DNA of 64,000 nucleotides from Candidatus Rhabdochlamydia oedothoracis (GTDB lineage Bacteria; Chlamydiota; Chlamydiia; Chlamydiales; Rhabdochlamydiaceae): NCBI RefSeq assembly GCF_019453995.1, contig NZ_CP075587.1, positions 1 to 64,000 of the forward strand, read 5' to 3'. Shown piece by piece: positions 34,622 to 43,213 of this stretch (position 1 is its first letter; each line of letters starts with the position of its first letter). The notes under the pieces were generated by a model. It saw only the letters and a program-made list of their open reading frames with translations, ran no database searches and was not told where the DNA came from. The position numbers and the translations under genes were made by a program.

Positions 34622-35131
34622 ATGTATAAAAAACCCTCTTTAGTCATTTTAGGGATCGATCCAGGAATTAAGAAATCTGGTTATGGGATCATTAAAGTAG
34701 AGCATCCTCGTCTAGAACCTTTAGACTTTGGAGTGATTACTCCTCCCTTTCATACAGATAGCAACCATTGCTATTTAGTGTTATTCAATAGCTTTGAAAA
34801 GTTATTAAAAGCTTACAAACCTGATGCGGTTTCTATTGAGACACAATTTGTAGATAAGAATGTAAAAAGTGCATTCAAAGTTGCTATGGCACGTAGTATG
34901 GCTATCATTACAGCTGCTCGTCAGAACATCCCTGTATTTGAATACGCGCCAAAAAAAGCAAAATTAGCTGTTGTTGGGAATGGATCTGCAAGCAAGAACC
35001 AAGTGCAAAAAATGGTCCAACTCATTCTACAACTATCCTCTATTCCTGAACCAGAAGATGCCTCAGATGCTTTAGCACTTGCTATTTGCCATGCAAATAC
35101 CCTACACTTTAATTTAAAAACTCATGTTTGA
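34622..35131 (+). CDS. ruvC: Holliday junction resolvase RuvC
   Basis: A 169-residue RNase H-fold endonuclease that cleaves four-way DNA junctions with RuvAB. The four acidic catalytic residues are in place: D13 (LGIDPG), E73 (SIETQF), D146 and D149 (PEDASDALALAICH); their spacing matches E. coli RuvC (7, 66, 138, 141). It overlaps ruvA by 8 bp. The ribosome-binding sequence is weak (AAAAGA). Confidence 0.95.
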   Translation: MYKKPSLVILGIDPGIKKSGYGIIKVEHPRLEPLDFGVITPPFHTDSNHCYLVLFNSFEKLLKAYKPDAVSIETQFVDKNVKSAFKVAMARSMAIITAARQNIPVFEYAPKKAKLAVVGNGSASKNQVQKMVQLILQLSSIPEPEDASDALALAICHANTLHFNLKTHV

Positions 35132-35705
35132 TTATATTAAAGCCACTCTTATAGAATCGAGACCCTTAAAAGTTACTGTGGAAGTACACGGCATAGGATA
35201 TCGAATTTGGGTCCCTATTCATATAAAGCTTCCTCAAGAAGGTTGTCTAATTACTCTCTATATTTCCCCTATTATTCGAGAAGATTCTCATCAGTTATTC
35301 GGTTTTTTAACACGCTTGGAGAGAGATTTTTTTGAGCTTCTCATCACTATTTCTGGAGTAGGACCTAAAATAGCACTTTGTTTAATGGGGCATCTTGAGC
35401 TACCAGATCTTCATGCAGCCATATTACAAGGAAACATCCAAGTTCTTTCCAAAACACCAGGTATTGGTAAAAAAACAGCTGAAAGATTAATTATCGAACT
35501 ACGCGATAAGATAAAAACCTTAAACCTGCCCATCTCTTCTACACAAAACAACAACAATCAAATGCAAAATGATGCTCTAAGCGCACTGATCCATTTAGGC
35601 TACCCTTCTATCCAAGCTCAAAAAGCCATCAAAACAGTTCTCAATCAATCGGAAAAAGAGCCCGATCTTGGGCAGTTAATTACAGCAGCTCTCAAGCAAG
35701 TTTAA
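35124..35705 (+). CDS. ruvA: Holliday junction branch migration protein RuvA
   Basis: A 193-residue DNA-binding subunit. N-terminal OB-fold (MFDYIKATL...VEVHGIGYRIW), two helix-hairpin-helix motifs (LITISGVGPKIALCLMG and LSKTPGIGKKTAERLIIEL), and a C-terminal RuvB-binding domain (DALSALIHLGYPSIQAQKAI). Coupled to ruvC. An IS5 fragment starts 12 bp after the stop. Confidence 0.95.
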   Translation: MFDYIKATLIESRPLKVTVEVHGIGYRIWVPIHIKLPQEGCLITLYISPIIREDSHQLFGFLTRLERDFFELLITISGVGPKIALCLMGHLELPDLHAAILQGNIQVLSKTPGIGKKTAERLIIELRDKIKTLNLPISSTQNNNNQMQNDALSALIHLGYPSIQAQKAIKTVLNQSEKEPDLGQLITAALKQV

Positions 35706-35717
35706 TTTATCTATTAA

Positions 35718-35970
35718 GAACCTGTTTAAAATCTTTTCAAAAGTAGAGCAATAAAAGCAAGAACCACCATATTCAGGCTTGTATGTAGTTTTCTTTCGCA
35801 ATTTTTCCATAGCCTGCGACATTTTTCTATCCATGCAAAAGAACGCTCTACAACCCATCTTTTGGGAATAACTGTAAAAGTATGAAGTGTATTTCTTTTG
35901 GCTATTTCTACTATACATCCTAATATCTCCTGCACACTCTTTGCAAATTTTTCTCCAGAAAATCCTCCAT
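35718..35970 (-). mobile_element. IS5-family fragment (transposase 3' end)
   Basis: Terminal repeat GAACCTGTTTAAAATCTTTT, then on the minus strand the last 80 or so codons of orfB (VQEILGCIVEIAKRNT...LLLKRF). It breaks off in the region encoding GGYSGE. Non-functional. Confidence 0.85.
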
Positions 35971-36166
35971 ATCATTGCAAATTACATTAATAAATATGGA
36001 GCAATTGAAGTAGGTCATAAGTAATTACTTAATACCTATTAGTAATGCTATAGGCATTGCCAGTAGCACACGGGAGCAAGTGAATTCATTTGTCTAGAAA
36101 AAATTTAGGACACAGTATGAGATGTAACTCTCAGGCTTTTTTACGTATTAAAATCCCATTCTTTTT
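35971..36166. other. Short unassigned stretch
   Basis: On the plus strand a small frame reads IANYINKYGAIEVGHK to a TAA at about 36023, possibly the tail of a gene cut by the IS5 fragment. The remaining bases show nothing I can support. Confidence 0.35.
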
Positions 36167-37900
36167 TTACTTTTTTACTGACGGATTTTTAGGTTTTTGC
36201 TTTATACGAGAATGTTTGTTCTCTTTTTGCACTTCTTTTTGTTCTGGAGACAGTGGAAATAGTAACCTGTCTCCCCATAGAGAGACATTAAATTCTAGTT
36301 CTGGATTCATAAGATATACATAATTTCTGTGATATAACGGAATAACTGGCATATCGTCGATCAGTACTTTTTCGGCTTGCTCTAGAGTTAATAAGCGCTT
36401 ATCTCCTTCCTCATAGTTAGAGCGATCAAGTAACTCGATAAACTTTGGATGTTCCCAGCCGGTACGATTTTTTGTATAATTTTTATATTTAAACCTTTGA
36501 AGGACGTTCATGGGGTCGTCATAAAAAGCAAGCCAACTGCAAAGACACATAGAATAATCCATATTATTTAGCTTATCTAAAGCAATGCTAAAATCTAGCT
36601 TTTCTAGTTTAATAAAGATTCCAAATGCTTTTGCCCATTGCTGTTGAATAACTTGCACTATCTCATCTGCTGTATAAACCCGGGAGTAATAAAAGAAATT
36701 CAAATCTTTAAAAGCCTCTTTGGTAATACCTAGCTCAGCCATTCCTTCATTGAGCAAAATACTAGCTTGAATTACATTGTTATCTTTGAAAAACTCGGGG
36801 CATCGATTTCCTTTTAAGCAAGGCGCTACTAGATTTGTTGCAGACAAGCCGGCTTTGTAAGCAGGACTGATTGAATCCGTTTGAATGTTTTTTTTACAAC
36901 CCTTTCCTAACATTCCAATCAATTCTTGGCGATTAATTGCCATGGCAAATGCTCTTCGAATCTTAACATTATTAAAAGGTTGTTTAGTTGTATTGAGGCA
37001 AATAAATACAGAATAAGGTTGTACTTCTGAGTTAAAGGTCCATTTTTTTTCTAGCTCAGCTATCTCCTCTAAAGGAATGTCTGTTAAAGAATCTCCAACC
37101 ATATCAACTGTTCCTTGTTTAAACATTTCTAATGTTACGTGATCGTTTTCGACAATATTGAATGTAATTTTTGGTGGATGTTTATCTTTTATTTTTCGAT
37201 AATATGGATTGCTAGTTAAAACGATTTGATCGCCTTGCTTAAAGCTTTCCAATATGAAAGGTCCATTGCACACAAATTGATTTCCTGTTTGGCATACCCA
37301 ATCAAGGTTCTTTCGATCTTGTTCTATGTTTAAAGGATAAAAATAAGGTAAGCAAAGTAATTTAAGCAAATAAGGCGTAGGGTATTCTAGGATAATCTCA
37401 ATTGTTTTTTCATCGAGAGCTTTGATACCCACCTGGTCTGGAGAAACGAGTCCTTCTTTAGCTTCTTTAGCGTTTTTAATAGGCTCAAATTGATGATACC
37501 CTATTGAGGGGAAATTTGGGTCTAGGCTATCTTTCCAAGACTGTTCAAAATCGTAAGCAGTAACAGGCTTGCCATTGGACCATAGGTTATCTCCTAAAGT
37601 AAATGTATAGGTGAGCTTATCATCTGATACTGTATACGACTTAGCTTGGGCAAGTTTAATGGATCCATCGGGATATCGTTTGACAAGACCTTCAAACAGT
37701 AAGAAAATCATTTGAGCAGAAAAAACATCGCCGGCTTTACGAGGATCAAATGTTTTAGGTTGTGTTTTCATATTTAAGTTAAGCATAGGTAAACCATTTT
37801 TTAACAGAGCTGAAGAGGTGCAAATAAATATACATGTAGTAACAAACACAACTACCATTGTTGGTTTTTGGATAAAAGGTTTCCTTAATTTTTTAATGAT
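36167..37900 (-). CDS. Peptide ABC transporter substrate-binding protein (OppA-like), 5' end interrupted by IS30
   Basis: About 577 residues of a family 5 solute-binding protein: MKTQPKTFDPRKAGDVFSAQMIFLLFEGLVK, the pocket region AYDFEQSWKDSLDP, and late NYTKNRTGWEHPKF and MPVIPLYHRNYVYLMNP are typical of OppA/DppA. A hydrophobic export segment (about MVVVFVTTCIFICTSS) precedes the mature part. The open frame begins inside the IS30 end. If the IS30 copy B and one target repeat are removed, the frame joins to an ATG at plus 39088 giving MICKNLIGILAFFSC before IIKKLRK. The gene therefore appears to have been cut after codon 15. A TTG in the IS end (37912) or the internal ATG of MVVVF could still allow expression. 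Confidence 0.8.
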   Translation of the reverse strand: MIKKLRKPFIQKPTMVVVFVTTCIFICTSSALLKNGLPMLNLNMKTQPKTFDPRKAGDVFSAQMIFLLFEGLVKRYPDGSIKLAQAKSYTVSDDKLTYTFTLGDNLWSNGKPVTAYDFEQSWKDSLDPNFPSIGYHQFEPIKNAKEAKEGLVSPDQVGIKALDEKTIEIILEYPTPYLLKLLCLPYFYPLNIEQDRKNLDWVCQTGNQFVCNGPFILESFKQGDQIVLTSNPYYRKIKDKHPPKITFNIVENDHVTLEMFKQGTVDMVGDSLTDIPLEEIAELEKKWTFNSEVQPYSVFICLNTTKQPFNNVKIRRAFAMAINRQELIGMLGKGCKKNIQTDSISPAYKAGLSATNLVAPCLKGNRCPEFFKDNNVIQASILLNEGMAELGITKEAFKDLNFFYYSRVYTADEIVQVIQQQWAKAFGIFIKLEKLDFSIALDKLNNMDYSMCLCSWLAFYDDPMNVLQRFKYKNYTKNRTGWEHPKFIELLDRSNYEEGDKRLLTLEQAEKVLIDDMPVIPLYHRNYVYLMNPELEFNVSLWGDRLLFPLSPEQKEVQKENKHSRIKQKPKNPSVKK

Positions 37901-37901
37901 A

Positions 37902-39041
37902 AGTCTTTTCAAGTTTGAAGTGCACAGAAGAATTAAAAAAAGAATAGGCAGGCGATGAAAGAATCTCTATTGTGATTTTTAACAATCAAACACAAGGAGA
38001 GACCTTGCCTAAAGGCTACCATCACCTAACCTATGACCAAAGATGTCAGATTTATATTTTAAAAGCTAGAGGAGATACATCTAGCTCAATAGCAAACATT
38101 CTAAAAGTTCATCATAGCACTATTAGTAGGGAACTTAAGAGAAATAAAGGGCAACGAGGATACCGTCATCAGCAAGCTCAAGAAAAAGCATTTCTTAGAA
38201 AAAATTCTCAGCCCAATAAAAAAATGACTCCTCAAATAGTTACCCGTATTGAAGAAAAAATCAAGTTGCAATGGAGCCCTATACAAATATCCGGATGGCT
38301 TAAAAGACATGGTAAAGAACATGTTAGTCATGAGACCATCTATAATCATATCTGGAAAGATAAACGACAGGGAGGACAGCTTTATAGAGAGCTCCGTCAT
38401 CGAGGGAAAAAATATAACAAGCAGAGAAAGGGAGCTTCTGGAAGAGGGAACATGCCTGGTCGTATAGATATTAAGCAACGGCCTTGTATTGTAGAAAAAA
38501 AGACTCGTTTAGGAGACTGGGAACTAGATACAGTCATAGGGGCAGGACATAAAGGCGTAATTGTATCAATGGTAGAAAGAACTTCCAAGCTAACTAAGCT
38601 CGCCAAAGTTTCTCATAAAACTGCAGAGGAAGTAAGTCAAGCGTTAATTGAACAACTTAAACCTATCAAAGATTTTGTACACACATTAACAGCAGACAAC
38701 GGAAAAGAATTTGCCTATCACCAAATGGTTAGTTTCGAGCTAGAGACAGACTTCTACTTTGCAACGCCCTACCATTCTTGGGAAAGAGGCTTAAATGAGC
38801 ATACAAACGGACTAGTTAGGCAATATTTTCCTAAAACACAAAGCTTTTTAGATACGACTTCCAAGGATATAGAAAGGGTGGAAACTTTACTAAATAACAG
38901 ACCTAGAAAGGCTCTCAACTTCGAAACTCCACTAGAAGTGTTTACGAGATTATCTACAAACATGCTATGCTCGGGTGCACAATAGATGTTTTTTCAAGTA
39001 TTTATATGTTCTTTTTTGTGCACTTCAAGGTTGAAAGGGCC
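37902..39041 (+). mobile_element. IS30-family insertion sequence, copy B
   Basis: 1140 bp, with the same ends as copy A. The trinucleotide ATA flanks both sides (37899-37901 and 39042-39044), consistent with a clean 3-bp target duplication inside the oppA-type gene. Confidence 0.93.
38005..38985 (+). CDS. IS30-family transposase (copy B)
   Basis: Same intact DDE transposase as copy A, start TTG at 38005 after AGGAGAG. Transcribed away from the interrupted oppA gene. Confidence 0.92.
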   Translation: MPKGYHHLTYDQRCQIYILKARGDTSSSIANILKVHHSTISRELKRNKGQRGYRHQQAQEKAFLRKNSQPNKKMTPQIVTRIEEKIKLQWSPIQISGWLKRHGKEHVSHETIYNHIWKDKRQGGQLYRELRHRGKKYNKQRKGASGRGNMPGRIDIKQRPCIVEKKTRLGDWELDTVIGAGHKGVIVSMVERTSKLTKLAKVSHKTAEEVSQALIEQLKPIKDFVHTLTADNGKEFAYHQMVSFELETDFYFATPYHSWERGLNEHTNGLVRQYFPKTQSFLDTTSKDIERVETLLNNRPRKALNFETPLEVFTRLSTNMLCSGAQ

Positions 39042-39540
39042 ATACAAGAGAAAAAAGCTAAAATTCCGATTAAATTCTTGCATATCATTGTAAAAAGACC
39101 TTAAAGAGCGATTATAAATTTTATAAAGATGCATTTTCTGATAAAACAGCATATTCTACAACAACAAAAGAAAAATTTATTTCACTTTATATTGCTAGAA
39201 GCTGTGATGTGAATGTTATTTTGATCTCCTCTTAGCTCTATAACAGTTAGAGGGATTTCCAGAACTATAAAGGTAATGGCTGAAACCCTAACAGTTGCTC
39301 ATTGTTTATTCGACTAGCCATGTCCCATAATTTCCATGCTACAATTCCTCTTGGAAATACAATTCCATGAGGAACTGTTTTATTAGAGCTCTTGCATAAC
39401 CTCAAATTTTAAAGCTCCCAATTATAGATCCCGGCTATACTAGTTTGATTTCAAATTAAGAATTGCATAGCTAGCTTTTTTTGAAAAAGCTGCTCTATCT
39501 TGAAAGAAGATGTTATCTTTTGCATAAAAATGTTTATATA
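39042..39540. other. Mixed intergenic remnants
   Basis: The minus strand holds the detached first codons of the oppA-type gene (ATG 39088 down to 39045). On the plus strand a frame of about 55 codons (from about 39076, containing CKKTLKSDYKFYKDAFSDK, to the TAG at about 39237) is open, but it has no recognisable start or family. At 39390 a TTGCATAACC end similar to 10620 occurs. The bases 39457-39538 are duplicated at 42035-42117. Confidence 0.5.
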
Positions 39541-40398
39541 TACTAGTGCCGATTCAAACGGCTAGCTTAATGGGATTTAAGTCAACGACTTGAAACTTGT
39601 CGTTTATCCTACATTTCAAAATATCTGTTATTTTCGGTATCTCTTCTAAGAAGAATCCTCTAATTGCCTGAAAAAAAGTCACCGACGTTTCGTAATATCG
39701 ATTGTATACCGTCTTTTCCTTTAAGATCTTCCACAAGCGTTCAATAGGATTCAAATTCGGCGAATAAGGAGGGAGATAGTGCACTTTAATCCTAGAAGAC
39801 ATCAGAAACTCTTCTAGTTTCTTATTTTTGTTTGATCTTGCATTATCCAAAATTACATGAATAATTCGAGCCTCTGTCTGTTTTTCTAGCTTCTTGAAAA
39901 AATCGAGGTTTTTCAGGATCTAATTTCCCAGGAATCTTTTTAGGACGTTTATAAACAAATCCGTGCTGTATGAGCCAATCTGTCATGCCACTTCGGGAAT
40001 ATTTTATCCCATATTGCTCATGCACATAAGCTATGATCCCTTTGACTTTAAGATAGGTCTTTTCCTGTAGGTGTTTTAGTAGAGACTCTTTTTGGTCTTG
40101 TGAAAGTTTTGATTTGCTACCGCCTCGAGGGCTACTTCCAGTTTTATTTTCGGAATCATATTCTCTGAGGTATTTCTGAACAGTGATAGGGCTTATCCGG
40201 AGTGTTTTAGCAAGATTTTTTGTTGAGATACCCTCATCATAGCCCAAAATTACACAAAGCCTATTCCGTTCAGAATAGTCTTTTGGATGCTTTAACTTGT
40301 GTTCTAAGTCAGCTCTCTGGCTAGGGATCAGTTTTTTCATACTCAATAGCTTAACACAAAACAAAATATTTTTCTATACGATTGAATCGGAACCACTA
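39541..40398 (-). mobile_element. IS630-family element with internal deletion
   Basis: Both ends are intact and flanked by TA, but about 248 bp of the transposase gene is missing, leaving an 858-bp element. It could still be moved in trans by an intact transposase. Confidence 0.88.
39554..40340 (-). pseudogene. IS630 transposase, internally deleted
   Basis: The first 150 or so codons match the intact copies up to GKLDPEK. The deletion joins this to the DNA encoding DFFKKLEKQTEAR in another frame (giving PRFFQEARKT), and the C-terminal frame resumes with DNARSNKNKKLEEF. The first catalytic Asp and the frame are lost. Confidence 0.88.
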
Positions 40399-40409
40399 TA
40401 TTCAAAATC

Positions 40410-40722
40410 TTAATAAGACCATCTAAAACATGCAGAAGAATCGAGGTTAATTTGCACCCCTTCGATATCGGGCTTAAGCAAACGAGTAGATCTGTGCATT
40501 TGATCTTTATGAGAAACAAGAATAATGGCTTGAATGCAGACTTGTTTCTTCTCTAACGTCTCTTGATTTAGAGGTTTGTTCAAATGGAAGCAATTCTTCT
40601 TCTATAGAAGAGCTCTCTTTGATCAGACTAAAACCAGGATCTCCTACTTGTTGAAATAAAGGATCAAGAACCACTATCTCTGAAGTTGTCTGGTCTGCAA
40701 AAATCAAAAAAGAATAAATCAT
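40410..40722 (-). pseudogene. Unidentified gene remnant, frameshifted
   Basis: One frame reads MIYSFLIFADQTTSEIVVLDPLFQQVGDPGFSLIKESSS... It ends out of frame after EQTSKSRD, while the adjacent frame continues EKKQVCIQAIILVSHKDQMHRSTRLLKPDIEGVQINLDSSACFRWSY to a stop at 40410. The residue pattern suggests a secreted or outer-membrane-associated protein, but I do not recognise the family. IS630 begins 12 bp beyond the stop. Confidence 0.5.
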
Positions 40723-40794
40723 ATTTTAGATTATTTAGACAAAAGACTTTTTTTCAAAATATAATTTACAAAAAATGATCTTTATAGAGGAATA

Positions 40795-40889
40795 TATTGG
40801 TTCCGATTCAATCGTATAGAAAAATATAGGATTAACGACAAGTTTCAAGTCGTTGACTTGAAACTTGTCGTTTATCCTACATTTCAAAA
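40795..40889 (+). mobile_element. Recombinant MITE with long hairpin, cut by IS30
   Basis: The left half matches the IS630-derived MITE (TTGGTTCCGATTCAATCG...GGATTAACGACAAGTTTCAAGTCGTT), but the right half is the same right-end sequence in inverted orientation (GACTTGAAACTTGTCGTTTATCCTACATTTC). The result is a perfect 18-bp inverted repeat with a 3-base loop (40834-40851 and 40855-40872), extendable to 23 bp with one mismatch. IS30 copy C follows directly. Confidence 0.8.
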
Positions 40890-42029
40890 GGCCCTTTCAA
40901 CCTTGAAGTGCACAAAAAAGAACATATAAATACTTGAAAAAACATCTATTGTGCACCCGAGCATAGCATGTTTGTAGATAATCTCGTAAACACTTCTAGT
41001 GGAGTTTCGAAGTTGAGAGCCTTTCTAGGTCTGTTATTTAGTAAAGTTTCCACCCTTTCTATATCCTTGGAAGTCGTATCTAAAAAGCTTTGTGTTTTAG
41101 GAAAATATTGCCTAACTAGTCCGTTTGTATGCTCATTTAAGCCTCTTTCCCAAGAATGGTAGGGCGTTGCAAAGTAGAAGTCTGTCTCTAGCTCGAAACT
41201 AACCATTTGGTGATAGGCAAATTCTTTTCCGTTGTCTGCTGTTAATGTGTGTACAAAATCTTTGATAGGTTTAAGTTGTTCAATTAACGCTTGACTTACT
41301 TCCTCTGCAGTTTTATGAGAAACTTTGGCGAGCTTAGTTAGCTTGGAAGTTCTTTCTACCATTGATACAATTACGCCTTTATGTCCTGCCCCTATGACTG
41401 TATCTAGTTCCCAGTCTCCTAAACGAGTCTTTTTTTCTACAATACAAGGCCGTTGCTTAATATCTATACGACCAGGCATGTTCCCTCTTCCAGAAGCTCC
41501 CTTTCTCTGCTTGTTATATTTTTTCCCTCGATGACGGAGCTCTCTATAAAGCTGTCCTCCCTGTCGTTTATCTTTCCAGATATGATTATAGATGGTCTCA
41601 TGACTAACATGTTCTTTACCATGTCTTTTAAGCCATCCGGATATTTGTATAGGGCTCCATTGCAACTTGATTTTTTCTTCAATACGGGTAACTATTTGAG
41701 GAGTCATTTTTTTATTGGGCTGAGAATTTTTTCTAAGAAATGCTTTTTCTTGAGCTTGCTGATGACGGTATCCTCGTTGCCCTTTATTTCTCTTAAGTTC
41801 CCTACTAATAGTGCTATGATGAACTTTTAGAATGTTTGCTATTGAGCTAGATGTATCTCCTCTAGCTTTTAAAATATAAATCTGACATCTTTGGTCATAG
41901 GTTAGGTGATGGTAGCCTTTAGGCAAGGTCTCTCCTTGTGTTTGATTGTTAAAAATCACAATAGAGATTCTTTCATCGCCTGCCTATTCTTTTTTTAATT
42001 CTTCTGTGCACTTCAAACTTGAAAAGACT
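40890..42029 (-). mobile_element. IS30-family insertion sequence, copy C
   Basis: 1140 bp in reverse orientation, flanked by AAA on both sides (40887-40889 and 42030-42032), a plausible 3-bp target duplication within IS630-derived DNA. Confidence 0.92.
40946..41926 (-). CDS. IS30-family transposase (copy C)
   Basis: Intact DDE transposase with the same sequence as the other three copies; start TTG at 41926. Confidence 0.92.
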   Translation of the reverse strand: MPKGYHHLTYDQRCQIYILKARGDTSSSIANILKVHHSTISRELKRNKGQRGYRHQQAQEKAFLRKNSQPNKKMTPQIVTRIEEKIKLQWSPIQISGWLKRHGKEHVSHETIYNHIWKDKRQGGQLYRELRHRGKKYNKQRKGASGRGNMPGRIDIKQRPCIVEKKTRLGDWELDTVIGAGHKGVIVSMVERTSKLTKLAKVSHKTAEEVSQALIEQLKPIKDFVHTLTADNGKEFAYHQMVSFELETDFYFATPYHSWERGLNEHTNGLVRQYFPKTQSFLDTTSKDIERVETLLNNRPRKALNFETPLEVFTRLSTNMLCSGAQ

Positions 42030-42148
42030 AAATATAAGAATTGCATAACTAGTTTTTTTTGAAAAAACTGCTCTATTTTGCAAGAAGATGTTATCTTTTG
42101 TATAAAAATGTTTATACACTCAAACTCTTAATTTGAATGCAAATAAGT
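42030..42148. repeat. Duplicate of the sequence flanking another IS630 copy
   Basis: Bases 42035-42117 (AAGAATTGCATAACTAG...GAAGATGTTATCTTTTG...AAAATGTTTATA) match 39457-39538 with few changes. In both places an IS630 copy in minus orientation follows. This suggests that one IS630 plus flank was duplicated. Confidence 0.7.
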
Positions 42149-43153
42149 ATATCTCTTCTAAGAAGAATCCTCTAATTGCCTGAAAAAAAGTCACCGACGT
42201 TTCGTAATATCGATTGTATACCGTCTTTTCCTTTAAGATCTTCCACAAGCGTTCAATAGGATTCAAATTCGGCGAATAAGGAGGGAGATAGTGCACTTTA
42301 ATCCTAGAAGACATCAGAAACTCTTCTAGTTTCTTATTTTTGTTTGATCTCGCATCATCCAAAATTACATGAATAATTCGAGCCTCTGTCTGTTTTTCTA
42401 GCTTCTTGAAAAAATCGAGCATTGCATCGGCATCAACTGTCTTATATTCCTCTGTAACAATCTTCATTCCTGTCAGGCAAAGAGCTGCAGCAAAATGCAA
42501 TCGCAATTGTTTCCCGGATGTCTGCAAAGTCTTTTGAACGCCTTTTTTGATCCATCCACATACGGCTTGGGACTGATGTTCAGGATGCACAGCATCTATG
42601 AAATAGATCTCTTCATCAGGGTTTAAGGTCTCCTTTAAAGCCCTATATTGTTCTATGAAAATTCGTTGTTTTTCAGGATCTAATTTCCCAGGAATCTTTT
42701 TAGGACGTTTATAAGCAAATCCGTGCTGTATGAGCCAATCTGTCATGCCACTTTGGGAATATTTTATCCCATATTGCTCATGCACATAAGCTATGATCCC
42801 TTTGACTTTAAGATAGGTCTTTTCCTGTAGGTGTTAGAGACTCTGTTTGGTCTTGTGAAAGTTTTGATTTGCTACCGCCTCGAGGGCTACTTCCAGTTTT
42901 ATTTTCGGAATCATATTCTCTGAGGTATTCCTGAACAGTGATAGGGCTTATCCGGAGTGTTTTAGCAAGATTTTTTGTTGAGATACCCTCATCATAGCCC
43001 AAAATTACACAAAGCCTATTCCGTTCAGAATAGTCTTTTGGATGCTTTAACTTGTGTTCTAAGTCAGCTCTCTGGCTAGGGGTCAGTTTTTTCATACTCA
43101 ATAGCTTAACACAAAACAAAATATTTTTCTATACGATTGAATCGGAACCACTA
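42149..43153 (-). mobile_element. IS630-family element, truncated copy
   Basis: The left end with its TIR is intact (to 43153, TA beyond). The right end is lost: at 42149 the coding sequence breaks off after GFFLEEI and unrelated DNA follows. Non-autonomous and missing one TIR. It lies about 60 bp upstream of the mnmE start codon. Confidence 0.88.
42152..43095 (-). pseudogene. IS630 transposase, frameshifted and 3'-truncated
   Basis: A 5-bp deletion after DQTESL shifts the frame (TPTGKDLS then stop). The second frame begins near HEQYGIKYSQSG and retains FIDAVHPEHQ, VILDDARSN and NPIERLW, but loses the natural C-terminus. It carries Thr at position 5 and DQTES like tandem copy 1, so it belongs to that lineage. 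Confidence 0.88.
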
Positions 43154-43213
43154 TAGTCTAGAAATTACACCTTGTCATTTCCAAAAAAATGCTCTATTAT
43201 TTTTGTTTTTATT

